A model generated the notes under the pieces. That model had not been told where the DNA came from. It worked only from the letters and a program-made list of their open reading frames with translations, and searched no databases. Made by a program: the position numbers and the translations under genes. From contig NZ_DS996818.1 of NCBI RefSeq assembly GCF_000156235.1, forward strand, positions 1 through 64,000: 64,000 nt of DNA. Direction: 5' to 3'. This stretch comes from Pseudovibrio sp000156235. GTDB lineage: Bacteria > Pseudomonadota > Alphaproteobacteria > Rhizobiales > Stappiaceae. Positions 34,455 through 42,669 of the stretch are shown piece after piece (position 1 is the first letter of the stretch; each line of letters begins with the position of its first letter).

Positions 34455-35192
34455 TTAGGAGTCGCCCATAGGGTCCAAATCAGCCAGAGTCTTCAGCTTG
34501 CCGAGGTCTGTCACAACAACCTTTTTACGACCGCTGGTCACAATTCCCTGCTTCTCCCAAGCACTTAGCAAACGACTCACGGTGTAGAGAGTTGTGCCTG
34601 TCATCTCGGAGATATTCTGGCGGGTAAGCGGAAAATCGATTTCCATGCCCTCTTCCGTGTCACGATGGCTTTGAATAGCCAGACGCAGAAGCGCACGAGC
34701 AACACGCTGCTCAACCTGCTGGGTCGCCAGCTCCAGAATGTGGTTGTTAGCCTCTGAGATGCGCTCACCGACGGTTTTGTAGGTCTCCGTGGCAAAGCCA
34801 TCATACTTCGCAACAAACGTCTGCCAGAGGTTTGTAGGCCAGAACAGCACAAGGCAATCATCAATCGCGACAGCACTTGCCGGATAAGTCGTGCGCCCGA
34901 TTGCAGGCGCGATGCCCATCAGCTCGCCGCTGACGATGTGGCGTGCAATCACCTGATCACCAGCTGCGGTGGTGCGAATAACCCGCACATGGCCATCGAG
35001 AAGCAGAAAGAACCGCTCTGCTGGCTCATGTTCTTCAAAGATAGCTTGACCCGCACTGAAACGCTTTGGCGTTGCTGCGTCCAAAATCTCTCTAATATCA
35101 ACGCGTTCCAGTTTGCGGAACGGAGGAATATGCGAAATAAGATTTTCGTCAAGACTTCTCAAAGAAGACACCGTAGATAAATTAGAAAACAC
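34455..35192 (-). CDS. nnrR: Crp/Fnr-family regulator, NnrR/Dnr type
   Basis: 245 residues: a cyclic-nucleotide-binding-like beta-roll (about 20-130, FEEHEPAERFFLLLDGHVRVIRTT), a long dimer helix (VGERISEANNHILELA), and a winged HTH whose recognition helix has TLYTVSRLLSAWE. The N-terminal cysteines that hold the FNR iron-sulfur cluster are absent, as in NnrR and Dnr, which respond to nitric oxide. It is directly upstream of norCBQD on the same strand, in the same relation as dnr or nnrR to nor in other denitrifiers. It probably activates nor and may also act on the nap box. The exact subgroup name is inferred. Confidence 0.78.
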   Translation of the reverse strand: MFSNLSTVSSLRSLDENLISHIPPFRKLERVDIREILDAATPKRFSAGQAIFEEHEPAERFFLLLDGHVRVIRTTAAGDQVIARHIVSGELMGIAPAIGRTTYPASAVAIDDCLVLFWPTNLWQTFVAKYDGFATETYKTVGERISEANNHILELATQQVEQRVARALLRLAIQSHRDTEEGMEIDFPLTRQNISEMTGTTLYTVSRLLSAWEKQGIVTSGRKKVVVTDLGKLKTLADLDPMGDS

Positions 35193-35322
35193 CCAAGCTA
35201 ATCTGCGAGTGTTTCAGCTCGTGTACTCGTAGGATTAAGCGGCTTGTTTATAGCAGAAAACATTAAGAAATTCACAGTGAACTCATTGGCGTAGTCTATT
35301 TTCTGCACATGAGTTCCAACTA

Positions 35323-35679
35323 TCATATACGCGCTACGTTTTTTCCGCTAACCGCACCCGTTTTCGATGTTTTTTCAACGTGTAATTCCCGCAGCAGCAA
35401 GAACAATGGCAGGCCGAGTGACACACCAACGGTGAACACGGAAAGAATCGGTAGCCAAAGAAACTTCATTCCAAGTCGTTGCCCTTCGGCAAAGATGAAG
35501 CCGGTCAAAACCACAGCAGAAACCACAACATCCAGCCAGGCAAATGCAGAAATCTCACCTGAAAAGGCCTCCGTTAAAAGCCGTGGCAAATCCGGGCCAT
35601 TTTCAAGCAGCCATGGCATAAATGCCCAGTAGGGCAGCAGAAATCCCAAAATACAAAGAAGGCCATAAAAATATTTCAT
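35323..35679 (-). CDS. DUF2834 membrane protein
   Basis: 118 residues with three hydrophobic segments. The stretch ISAFAWLDVVVSAVVLTGFIFAEGQRLGMKFLWLPILSVFTVGVSLGLPLFLLLRE-like region (about residues 43-98) carries the AWLDV..SA, EG.RLGM..LW.P and VGVSL.LPLFL.LRE pattern that I associate with DUF2834 proteins. Function unknown. It stands alone between the Crp/Fnr gene and the peptide transporter operon; a terminator separates it from the latter. Confidence 0.7.
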   Translation of the reverse strand: MKYFYGLLCILGFLLPYWAFMPWLLENGPDLPRLLTEAFSGEISAFAWLDVVVSAVVLTGFIFAEGQRLGMKFLWLPILSVFTVGVSLGLPLFLLLRELHVEKTSKTGAVSGKNVARI

Positions 35680-35750
35680 CTGCGGCTCCGCAGCTCATAA
35701 TCCCAAAAGCAATGACGCGATCCTAGTAAAGTTCTTGGCCCAAAACAACA

Positions 35751-35777
35751 AAAGCCCCACCAAGATGGCAGGGCTTT
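35751..35777 (-). terminator. terminator of the peptide transporter operon
   Basis: AAAGCCC (35751-35757) and GGGCTTT (35771-35777) form a 7-bp stem around a 13-base loop, followed on the minus strand by TGTTGTTTTGG. It lies 27 bases after the last ABC ATPase stop. Confidence 0.65.
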
Positions 35778-35803
35778 CGTAAATCGTCTAACTCATTGGC
35801 AAA

Positions 35804-36634
35804 TCAGCTGTCTCCAAAGAACTCAGCGTCATATCCCATGGAGGCCTTTAGCAGTTCCTGCGTGTAGGCAGTCTCCGGTTTGGATTGGCGCATAGCCTCA
35901 ACATCCATCACCTCAACCACTTCGCCATGCTGCATAACCGCGATCTCATCACACATATGAGCCACCACAGCCAGATCGTGCGTCACCATCACGTAGGTGA
36001 GGTTATGCTCTTTGCGTAGATCTGCGAACAGGTTCAGGATCTCCGCCTGCACGGACACATCCAACGCTGAGGTTGGTTCATCCAACAACAAGATCTCCGG
36101 CTCCAGCATCAAAGCTCGTGCAACCGCCACACGTTGCCGCTGACCACCAGAAAGCTGATGCGGATAACGGAAGCGGAAATCAGCGCCCAGCCCCACGTCA
36201 TCCAACGCACGAAGCACACGACCATCAATATCGTCAAACCCGTGTAATTTCAGCGGTTCTGACAAAACTCGATCAACCGTATGGCGTGGATGCAGCGATG
36301 CGTAAGGATCTTGAAAGACCATCTGAATCTTACGCGCAAAGGCCTTGTCGCGCTTATGAGAGACAGGGGCTCCATCAATATCGATCTCACCGTCCCAGCT
36401 CTCAACCAGTCCGCACACAGCGCGCAGAACAGTTGATTTACCTGAGCCAGATTCACCAACAATACCGAAGCTGCCACCCTGCTGAACCTTGAGGCTCACA
36501 TTCTTGACAGCCTGAAAGCGATCCGGACCATCACCGAAGTAAACATTGAGATTCTTGATTTCGAGACGCGCATCATTCGTTGCTTCCGCAACCCATGGCT
36601 TACGTTCCATCACAGCACTATCAGACCCTTGCAT
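35804..36634 (-). CDS. peptide ABC importer ATPase (DppF/OppF-like)
   Basis: 276 residues from the ATG at 36634, which has AGGAGG nine bases upstream; an earlier start would add 23 residues inside the preceding gene. Walker A GESGSGKS, signature LSGGQRQRVA, Walker B ILLLDEPTSALD, H-loop in VMVTHDL. It is the second ATPase of a Dpp/Opp-type importer and powers uptake of peptides or related solutes. It overlaps the first ATPase gene by 14 bases. The C-terminal oligopeptide-transport extension looks short. Confidence 0.88.
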   Translation of the reverse strand: MQGSDSAVMERKPWVAEATNDARLEIKNLNVYFGDGPDRFQAVKNVSLKVQQGGSFGIVGESGSGKSTVLRAVCGLVESWDGEIDIDGAPVSHKRDKAFARKIQMVFQDPYASLHPRHTVDRVLSEPLKLHGFDDIDGRVLRALDDVGLGADFRFRYPHQLSGGQRQRVAVARALMLEPEILLLDEPTSALDVSVQAEILNLFADLRKEHNLTYVMVTHDLAVVAHMCDEIAVMQHGEVVEVMDVEAMRQSKPETAYTQELLKASMGYDAEFFGDS

Positions 36635-37481
36635 CGACACTGGCCTCCTGCTTCCAACTGTCCTGACGCTGCAGCGCTTCAAGACGTCCCTTAGGCTCCT
36701 CAATGCGCGGCAAAGCGTTCAGCAACCCGCGAGTATAAGGATGTGTGGCTTTGTGCAGCTCACTGGCCTTACAGGTCTCAACAATACGGCCTGCATACAT
36801 GATGATGATGCGGTCACAGAAAGACGAGACAAGGTTCAGGTCGTGACTGATAAAGATCAGCCCCATACCACGTTCCTGTACCAGCTTGTCCATAATCGCC
36901 AGCACCTTCATCTGAACGGTCACGTCCAATGCAGAAGTCGGCTCATCAGCAATCAGCAGTTTGGGATCGGTGATCAGCATCATCGCGATCATCACACGCT
37001 GGCCCATACCGCCTGAAAGCTCATGTGGGTAGCTGTCAAACACACGCTCAGGATTACGGATCTGCACCGCTTCCAGCATCTCCAATGCGCCCTGACAAGC
37101 TTCGCGGCGAGACGCCTTGGTGTGAAGGCGCAAAGCTTCACAGATCTGCTTACCAACAGTGTGAACCGGGTTCAGCGAGAACTTCGGGTCCTGCATCACC
37201 ATGGAAATCTGGTGCCCACGGATCTTGCGCATCTGTTTTTCAGAATAGTCCAGCAGATTCTCACCGTTGAACAGGATGGACTTGGCTTCCATCTGCCCCG
37301 GAGCACGGATCAACCGAAGGATACTGCGGCCAGTCATAGACTTACCAGAACCACTCTCACCCACGATTCCAACGCGCTCACGCCCGACGGAGAACGATAT
37401 CCCCCGCACAGCATCAACGGTACCATTGCGGGTTGGGAAGCGAACCCAAAGGTCCTCAACGCTTAAAAGCGTATCACTCAT
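36621..37481 (-). CDS. peptide ABC importer ATPase (DppD/OppD-like)
   Basis: 286 residues. Walker A GESGSGKS (about 38-45), Q-loop VMQDPKFSLNPVHTVG, signature LSGGMGQRVMIA, Walker B LLIADEPTSALD, H-loop FISHDLNLV. The signature has GMGQR where most relatives have GMRQR. It ends with the short tail typical of OppD (HPYTRGLLNALP). It is the first ATPase of the operon, 11 bases after the permease stop. Confidence 0.88.
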   Translation of the reverse strand: MSDTLLSVEDLWVRFPTRNGTVDAVRGISFSVGRERVGIVGESGSGKSMTGRSILRLIRAPGQMEAKSILFNGENLLDYSEKQMRKIRGHQISMVMQDPKFSLNPVHTVGKQICEALRLHTKASRREACQGALEMLEAVQIRNPERVFDSYPHELSGGMGQRVMIAMMLITDPKLLIADEPTSALDVTVQMKVLAIMDKLVQERGMGLIFISHDLNLVSSFCDRIIIMYAGRIVETCKASELHKATHPYTRGLLNALPRIEEPKGRLEALQRQDSWKQEASVDARV

Positions 37482-37492
37482 GGTCCTCTCCC

Positions 37493-38434
37493 TCAGCTCT
37501 GGCTTTTCTTCGGATCAAGAATATCGCGCAGACCATCACCCAGCAGGTTGAAGCCCAAAGACACGATAAAGATCGCCATACCTGGCATGGCGGCAACCCA
37601 CCACTGGTCCAGAACAAACTTACGGCCAGCAGAGATCATCGCGCCCCACTCTGGCTCTGGCGGCTGAGCACCAAGACCAAGGAAGCCAAGACCAGCAGCG
37701 GTCAGAATGATACCAGCCATGTCCAGCGTCACACGCACGATGATGGAGGACAAACACAGCGGCCACACATGGCCCACGATGATGTGCATGACACCCGCAC
37801 CCTGCAAACGCACAGCACTGATGTAATCTGCATTACGAATGGTCAGAGTTTCAGCACGTGCAATACGCGCGTAAGGAGGCCAGGCTGTCAGGCTGATCGC
37901 GATAATGGCACTCTCAATACCTGCACCAATCGCAGCAACAAACGCCAGCGCCAAAACAAGGCGCGGGAAGGCAAGGAAGATGTCCACCAAGCGCATCAGC
38001 ACCTGATCAACCCAACCACCCAGATAACCAGCCACTGTACCAATCAGCAAACCGAAGACCGGTGCGGTGAAGGCAACAATGCCGACAATCAAGAGAGTGA
38101 TACGGGAGCCATAAACAAGCCGGCTGTAAATGTCGCGACCCAGCTCATCAGTACCCAGCAAATACCCATCTGTCCCCGGTGACAGCAGGCGTTTACTCAA
38201 GTCCTGCGCATTCGGTTCAGCGGTCGCCAGCAGCGGCGCAAAGACAGCCATCAACACCAGACCAAGAATGATCAGGAAGCCAAGGAAAGCCAGCTTGTTT
38301 TCGTAGAGTTTCAACCATCCAAGATACAGCTGAACCGCACGGGCATGCCCACGAGATTCAGGCGCATCCGAAGTTAACCATGCCTTCAAACCAGTCTTCT
38401 CAGGCACATTTGATTTTACAGGTGCTGTTGTCAT
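37493..38434 (-). CDS. peptide ABC importer permease (DppC-like)
   Basis: 313 residues, a long N-terminal tail, then about six membrane segments. The DppC pattern is clear: PLLATAEPNAQDLSKRLLSPGTDGYLLGTDELGRDIYSRLVYGSR-like sequence and the EAA loop (YARIARAETLTIRNADYISAVRLQGAG). It forms the channel with the partner permease, overlapping its gene by four bases (ATGA). Confidence 0.9.
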   Translation of the reverse strand: MTTAPVKSNVPEKTGLKAWLTSDAPESRGHARAVQLYLGWLKLYENKLAFLGFLIILGLVLMAVFAPLLATAEPNAQDLSKRLLSPGTDGYLLGTDELGRDIYSRLVYGSRITLLIVGIVAFTAPVFGLLIGTVAGYLGGWVDQVLMRLVDIFLAFPRLVLALAFVAAIGAGIESAIIAISLTAWPPYARIARAETLTIRNADYISAVRLQGAGVMHIIVGHVWPLCLSSIIVRVTLDMAGIILTAAGLGFLGLGAQPPEPEWGAMISAGRKFVLDQWWVAAMPGMAIFIVSLGFNLLGDGLRDILDPKKSQS

Positions 38435-39498
38435 CGTGCCCTCGGATCCACCACTTTGTACATAAAGTCAGAGAAGAGGTTGAGACCCACAAAGATCGCA
38501 CCAACCACAACCGTTCCACCCAGAACCGCGTTCATATCCGCAGAAAGCAGAGCGTTGGTGATGTAGTTGCCCAGCCCCGGCCAGGAGAAGATGATCTCAG
38601 TCAGCACAGACCCTTCCAGCAGGTTCGCGTAGGAAAGCGCAATAACGGTAATCAGCGGTATCATCACGTTCGGCAAAGCATGACGCCAGATCACAGCAGT
38701 CTCAGAAACACCCTTCACGCGCGCAGTTGTAATGTACTCCTGAGAGAACTGCTCAAGCATGAAAGACCGAGTCATGCGTGAAATGTAGGCGATGGAATAA
38801 TAGCCAAGAATGCTGGCAGGCAGGATGATGTGGCTCACCGCATTCCAGAAGATCTCGATCTCACCGGCAAGCAGGCTATCAATCAGGATCATCCCTGAAA
38901 CGACAGGAACAATATCTTCATAGTAGATATCAATACGGCCTGGGCCACCAACCCAACCAAGAATGCCGTAGAAAATCAGCAGGCCCATCAGACCGAACCA
39001 GAAGATCGGCATGGAGTAGCCAAACAATCCAACAAGGCGGATCAGCTGGTCAGGCCACCGGCCTTCATTCACAGCTGCAATCACACCCATCGGCACACCT
39101 AGGCCCACACCGGCAATCGTCGCCAGGGTTGCAAGCTCAAGGGTTGCCGGGAATACACGGGCAACATCTTCAACTACGGGCCGCGCTGTCAGCGTCGACA
39201 TCCCGAAGTCACCCATAGCCACCTGTTTCAGGAACAGCCAGAACTGCACAATCAGTGGCTGGTCGAGACCCATGGCCTTGTAGGCTGCCTCATAAATTTC
39301 TTGGGAAGCACGCTCACCGACAACCGCAAGAACCGGATCGACGGGCATAACGCGCGCAATGATAAAGGTTACGAAAAGCAGCCCCACCATGGTGAGGGTG
39401 ATGGAGAAAAGGCCAGCGATCAAACCTTTCAAAATTTTGTAGAGCGGCGAGGAAGTCCCTCGCCGCGCCACAGTCGCTGTAGAGTCAGCGATGCTCAT
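38431..39498 (-). CDS. peptide ABC importer permease (DppB-like)
   Basis: 355 residues with six membrane segments. The first segment is followed by PVDPVLAVVGERASQEIYEAAYKAMGLDQPL, the periplasmic loop typical of DppB. The EAA-like motif YISRMTRSFMLEQFSQEYITTARVKGVSE contacts the ATPases. It starts 16 bases after the binding-protein gene. Confidence 0.9.
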   Translation of the reverse strand: MSIADSTATVARRGTSSPLYKILKGLIAGLFSITLTMVGLLFVTFIIARVMPVDPVLAVVGERASQEIYEAAYKAMGLDQPLIVQFWLFLKQVAMGDFGMSTLTARPVVEDVARVFPATLELATLATIAGVGLGVPMGVIAAVNEGRWPDQLIRLVGLFGYSMPIFWFGLMGLLIFYGILGWVGGPGRIDIYYEDIVPVVSGMILIDSLLAGEIEIFWNAVSHIILPASILGYYSIAYISRMTRSFMLEQFSQEYITTARVKGVSETAVIWRHALPNVMIPLITVIALSYANLLEGSVLTEIIFSWPGLGNYITNALLSADMNAVLGGTVVVGAIFVGLNLFSDFMYKVVDPRAR

Positions 39499-39514
39499 TT
39501 TGTATCAGCCAATC

Positions 39515-41128
39515 TTATTTTTTAACAGGCCAGTAGAATACGCTTGTGATCGCGCCACCCGGATTGAAGCCAGATACGTTTGCACGCATGGAGTTCTGTT
39601 CGATTTTCTGGAACATAACTGCAAATGGAGCTTCTTTCTGGAAGGTCTTCTGAGCTTCAACGTACATGCGAGCACGCTTCTCACGGTCACTTTCCTGCAC
39701 AGCCAGATCAGTCAGAACAGTCAGGTCTTTTGCTGGATAAGCGTTACGCCATGCCAGTTTACCTGTCAGTTTTGCTTCATCGCGGTTGTCAGGGTTGTTC
39801 GCGAAGGTGTCAGCGTTTGTGTGTGGATCTGGATAGTCCGGACCCCATGCACCTACGTAGATCTGGAAGTCACGAGCACGGTAACGACCGAGGATCTGCT
39901 TACCAGTACCGGTAGAGATCTTCGCGTTGATGCCAGCCTGACCGAAGGTGTTCTGCAAGCTCTGAGCAATTTCGAGACGCTCTGTTGCATTACGAACGAT
40001 GAACTCAACGTCGAAGCCATCAGCATAACCAGCTTCATCCAGCAGAGCTTTCGCTTTTTCAACGTTCAGGGAGTAAGGAGTGTCTTTTAACTCACCCATG
40101 TAGGTCTGTGGCAGGAACGCCTGCTGAATGGTGTACTGACCTTTCAGGAAGGATCCGGTCATACCTTTATAGTCAACCAGGTACTTCAGAGCTTCCGCAA
40201 CCTTCGGATGGGACAGAGCCTTATCTTTCTGGTTGAAGGAGATGTACATCAGACGACCGCGAAGAGTGTCCTCAACCTTGAGGTCTTCGTTGGTGGAGAT
40301 GGATGCAATGTCTTCTGGAGACAGGTGACGAGCAATATCAACGTCGCCTTTTTCCAGCATCAGACGCTGAGAAGCAGATTCCATCACGTGACGCACAATA
40401 ACGCGCTTCATCGCAACTTCACCGCGCCAGTAACCTGGAACAGCTGTCAGAGAGTAAGACTCATTTGGCTTCCAGTTCTGCAGCTTGAATGCGCCAGAAC
40501 CAGCAGAGTTGGTTTTCAGCCAGCCGTTACCCCAGTCACCATCGACTTCGTTGGACTTAACCAGCTCGGAGTCAACGATGGAAGCGATTGCAGCGGTGAA
40601 GCAGTTCAGCACGAAAGAAGGAGCGTACTTCTTGTCAGTGGTGATCTGGAAGGTGTTCGCATCAACAGCCTTGATGGTGTCATTCATATTCTCAGCGGTG
40701 AAACCGAACTGAGTAAGAATGAATGAAGGCGTCTTTTTCAGAGCAACTGCACGGCGGATACTGAACTCAGCGTCCTTTGCAGTTACAGGGTTGCCGGAAT
40801 GGAACTTGATGCCTTCACGCATTTTGAAGGTAAAGGTCTTGCCATCCTCGGAGATCTCCCAGCTCTCAGCCAGACCTGGGCCATAACCTTTAGAAAGGTC
40901 GGATGGATCCAGCATAACCAGCTTGTCGTAGATGTTGTTCGCCATGTCTGTGCCGGAGAACTCAAACATCTCTTGCGGGTCAAGAGAGATGAGGTCGTCG
41001 ATACGGCCAGCAATGATGAGCATGTTAGGTGGTGTTGCAGCACCTACCTCAGTGATGATAGCGCCGGAAATTGGCATCGCCACGCTTGCAGCAAGCGCGA
41101 GCGAGAGAAGACTACGCTTAAATTGCAT
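39515..41128 (-). CDS. family 5 extracellular solute-binding protein for a peptide ABC importer
   Basis: 537 residues. A signal peptide (SLLSLALAASVAMPISGA) is followed by a family 5 binding domain: LDPQEMFEFSG, KLVMLDPSDLSKGYGPGLAESWEISEDGKTFTF-like strand, FHSGNPVTAKDAEFS and FNQKDKALSHPKVAEALKYL. These proteins capture oligopeptides, dipeptides, or sometimes sugars, nickel or glutathione in the periplasm. The ligand cannot be told from sequence. It is the first gene of a five-gene minus-strand operon (binding protein, two permeases, two ATPases). Confidence 0.9.
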   Translation of the reverse strand: MQFKRSLLSLALAASVAMPISGAIITEVGAATPPNMLIIAGRIDDLISLDPQEMFEFSGTDMANNIYDKLVMLDPSDLSKGYGPGLAESWEISEDGKTFTFKMREGIKFHSGNPVTAKDAEFSIRRAVALKKTPSFILTQFGFTAENMNDTIKAVDANTFQITTDKKYAPSFVLNCFTAAIASIVDSELVKSNEVDGDWGNGWLKTNSAGSGAFKLQNWKPNESYSLTAVPGYWRGEVAMKRVIVRHVMESASQRLMLEKGDVDIARHLSPEDIASISTNEDLKVEDTLRGRLMYISFNQKDKALSHPKVAEALKYLVDYKGMTGSFLKGQYTIQQAFLPQTYMGELKDTPYSLNVEKAKALLDEAGYADGFDVEFIVRNATERLEIAQSLQNTFGQAGINAKISTGTGKQILGRYRARDFQIYVGAWGPDYPDPHTNADTFANNPDNRDEAKLTGKLAWRNAYPAKDLTVLTDLAVQESDREKRARMYVEAQKTFQKEAPFAVMFQKIEQNSMRANVSGFNPGGAITSVFYWPVKK

Positions 41129-41455
41129 TTAAAAATGCTCCCCTATTTATAAAAGGCCTTCGCATCGTTGGACTGGCAAAGGCAAAAAGAATTGTAATCG
41201 CGCATAAGTGCAATCACTGATTAAATTCTTTCATTTTTTAGGAAAGGGAACAAGTACCCTTGGTTGAGCTCAGCCAAAGAATACCATGCAGGAGCTCAAT
41301 CTTCGCTTGATCCTGAAAGACTAACCTTGCGGTTTCTGCCAGTAATCCAACCTCCCCTAACGGAGTAGTCAATTGGTATGATCAGACCTGATTCAGCCTA
41401 AAAAAATCAGCTATTTAATCGTTTTAAGGATGCGTTGGCGACTCCCCAAACGACA
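41129..41455. other. promoter region of the peptide transporter operon
   Basis: Non-coding and AT-rich. It must hold the minus-strand promoter of the binding-protein gene. I see no clear operator; a stretch TGATCAGACCTGATTCA near 41377-41393 is only loosely symmetrical. Confidence 0.45.
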
Positions 41456-41480
41456 AGTGCCGCACACAAGGTGCGGCACT
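41456..41480 (-). terminator. terminator of the agl operon
   Basis: AGTGCCGCAC (41456-41465) and GTGCGGCACT (41471-41480) form a perfect 10-bp stem with a 5-base loop, 46 bases after the aglK stop. The minus-strand sequence after it has only TTT, so it may be only partly Rho-independent. Confidence 0.65.
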
Positions 41481-41526
41481 GGAACAAAATGCCAAATTGG
41501 ACTGAGCCTGTGAGAAATTTTATTTA

Positions 41527-42654
41527 TCAAACACTCTCAAGAGTTGCGGCCTTTTCTTGCTGACCTAACGTCCCCAATTTGGAAATCGCGAATCCGTCAC
41601 CACCAAACACGTGCGCATGGCCGCATTCCAGCTTCACCTGACAGCTCTCGCCAGCCTTCGCCTGCGCATCACCCTTGCCCTGAACAGTCACCAGAGAACC
41701 ATCCGTCAGGCGCACATGCAGAAAGTGGCTTTCACCAAGCTCTTCGATGACTTCCACCTTGCCAGCCAGCTCACCTTCGCCGCCGCTCACCATATGCTCA
41801 GGACGAATGCCGAATTCCACCTTATCGCCAACAGCAACAGAGGACGGGTCAACAGCAACCTTCACCGGTGCGGAGCCAACAACAGACAGCTCAACACCAT
41901 CTTCAGCAACACCTGTCACCTGAGCCTCAATGAAATTCATCTTTGGCGATCCAATGAAGCCAGCCACGAACTTGTTGCGTGGACGGTGATACAGCTCAAG
42001 CGGGCTACCAACCTGCTCAATACGGCCCGCATTCAGCACCACAATCCGGTCAGCAAGCGTCATTGCTTCCACCTGATCGTGGGTCACGTACACCATGGTG
42101 GCATCCATGTCCTGATGCAGCTTGGCAATCTCGATACGCATCTGCACACGCAGCGCCGCATCAAGGTTGGACAGCGGCTCATCAAACAGGAAGACCTTCG
42201 GATTACGAACAATCGCACGGCCAATCGCCACACGCTGACGCTGACCACCAGAGAGCTGCTTCGGCTTACGTTCCAGCAACGGAGTCAGCTCAAGAATTCG
42301 AGCCGCCTCCATCACCTTCTCTTTGATGTCCTCTTTAGAGTGCTTGGAGAGCTCAAGGCCAAACGCCATGTTCTCATAAACACTCATGTGCGGATAAAGA
42401 GCATAGCTCTGGAACACCATGGCAATCTTGCGTTCCTTAGGAGTGCGCTGGTTCACCAGGTCTCCATCAATGAACATGTCACCATCAGTGATATCTTCAA
42501 GCCCGGCGATCAGGCGCAGCAAAGTCGACTTACCGCAGCCGGAAGGTCCGACAAACACGATCAGTTCACGATCTTTGATCTGCAAATCAACGCCGTGGAT
42601 GATGCGGGTTGACCCGAAGTCCTTGACGATACCCTTAAGTGTTACATCTGCCAT
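41527..42654 (-). CDS. aglK: AglK, alpha-glucoside ABC importer ATPase (MalK/UgpC type)
   Basis: 375 residues. Walker A GPSGCGKS at 36-43, signature LSGGQRQRVAIGRA, Walker B VFLFDEPLSNLD, H-loop MVYVTHDQVEAM. A C-terminal regulatory beta-domain of the MalK kind follows (about 240-350, FIGSPKMNFIEAQVTG, FGIRPEHM). It energises the importer formed by AglF and AglG. It is the last gene of aglEFGAK, 15 bases after aglA. Confidence 0.88.
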   Translation of the reverse strand: MADVTLKGIVKDFGSTRIIHGVDLQIKDRELIVFVGPSGCGKSTLLRLIAGLEDITDGDMFIDGDLVNQRTPKERKIAMVFQSYALYPHMSVYENMAFGLELSKHSKEDIKEKVMEAARILELTPLLERKPKQLSGGQRQRVAIGRAIVRNPKVFLFDEPLSNLDAALRVQMRIEIAKLHQDMDATMVYVTHDQVEAMTLADRIVVLNAGRIEQVGSPLELYHRPRNKFVAGFIGSPKMNFIEAQVTGVAEDGVELSVVGSAPVKVAVDPSSVAVGDKVEFGIRPEHMVSGGEGELAGKVEVIEELGESHFLHVRLTDGSLVTVQGKGDAQAKAGESCQVKLECGHAHVFGGDGFAISKLGTLGQQEKAATLESV

Positions 42655-42669
42655 GGTGTTGCCCTCAGC

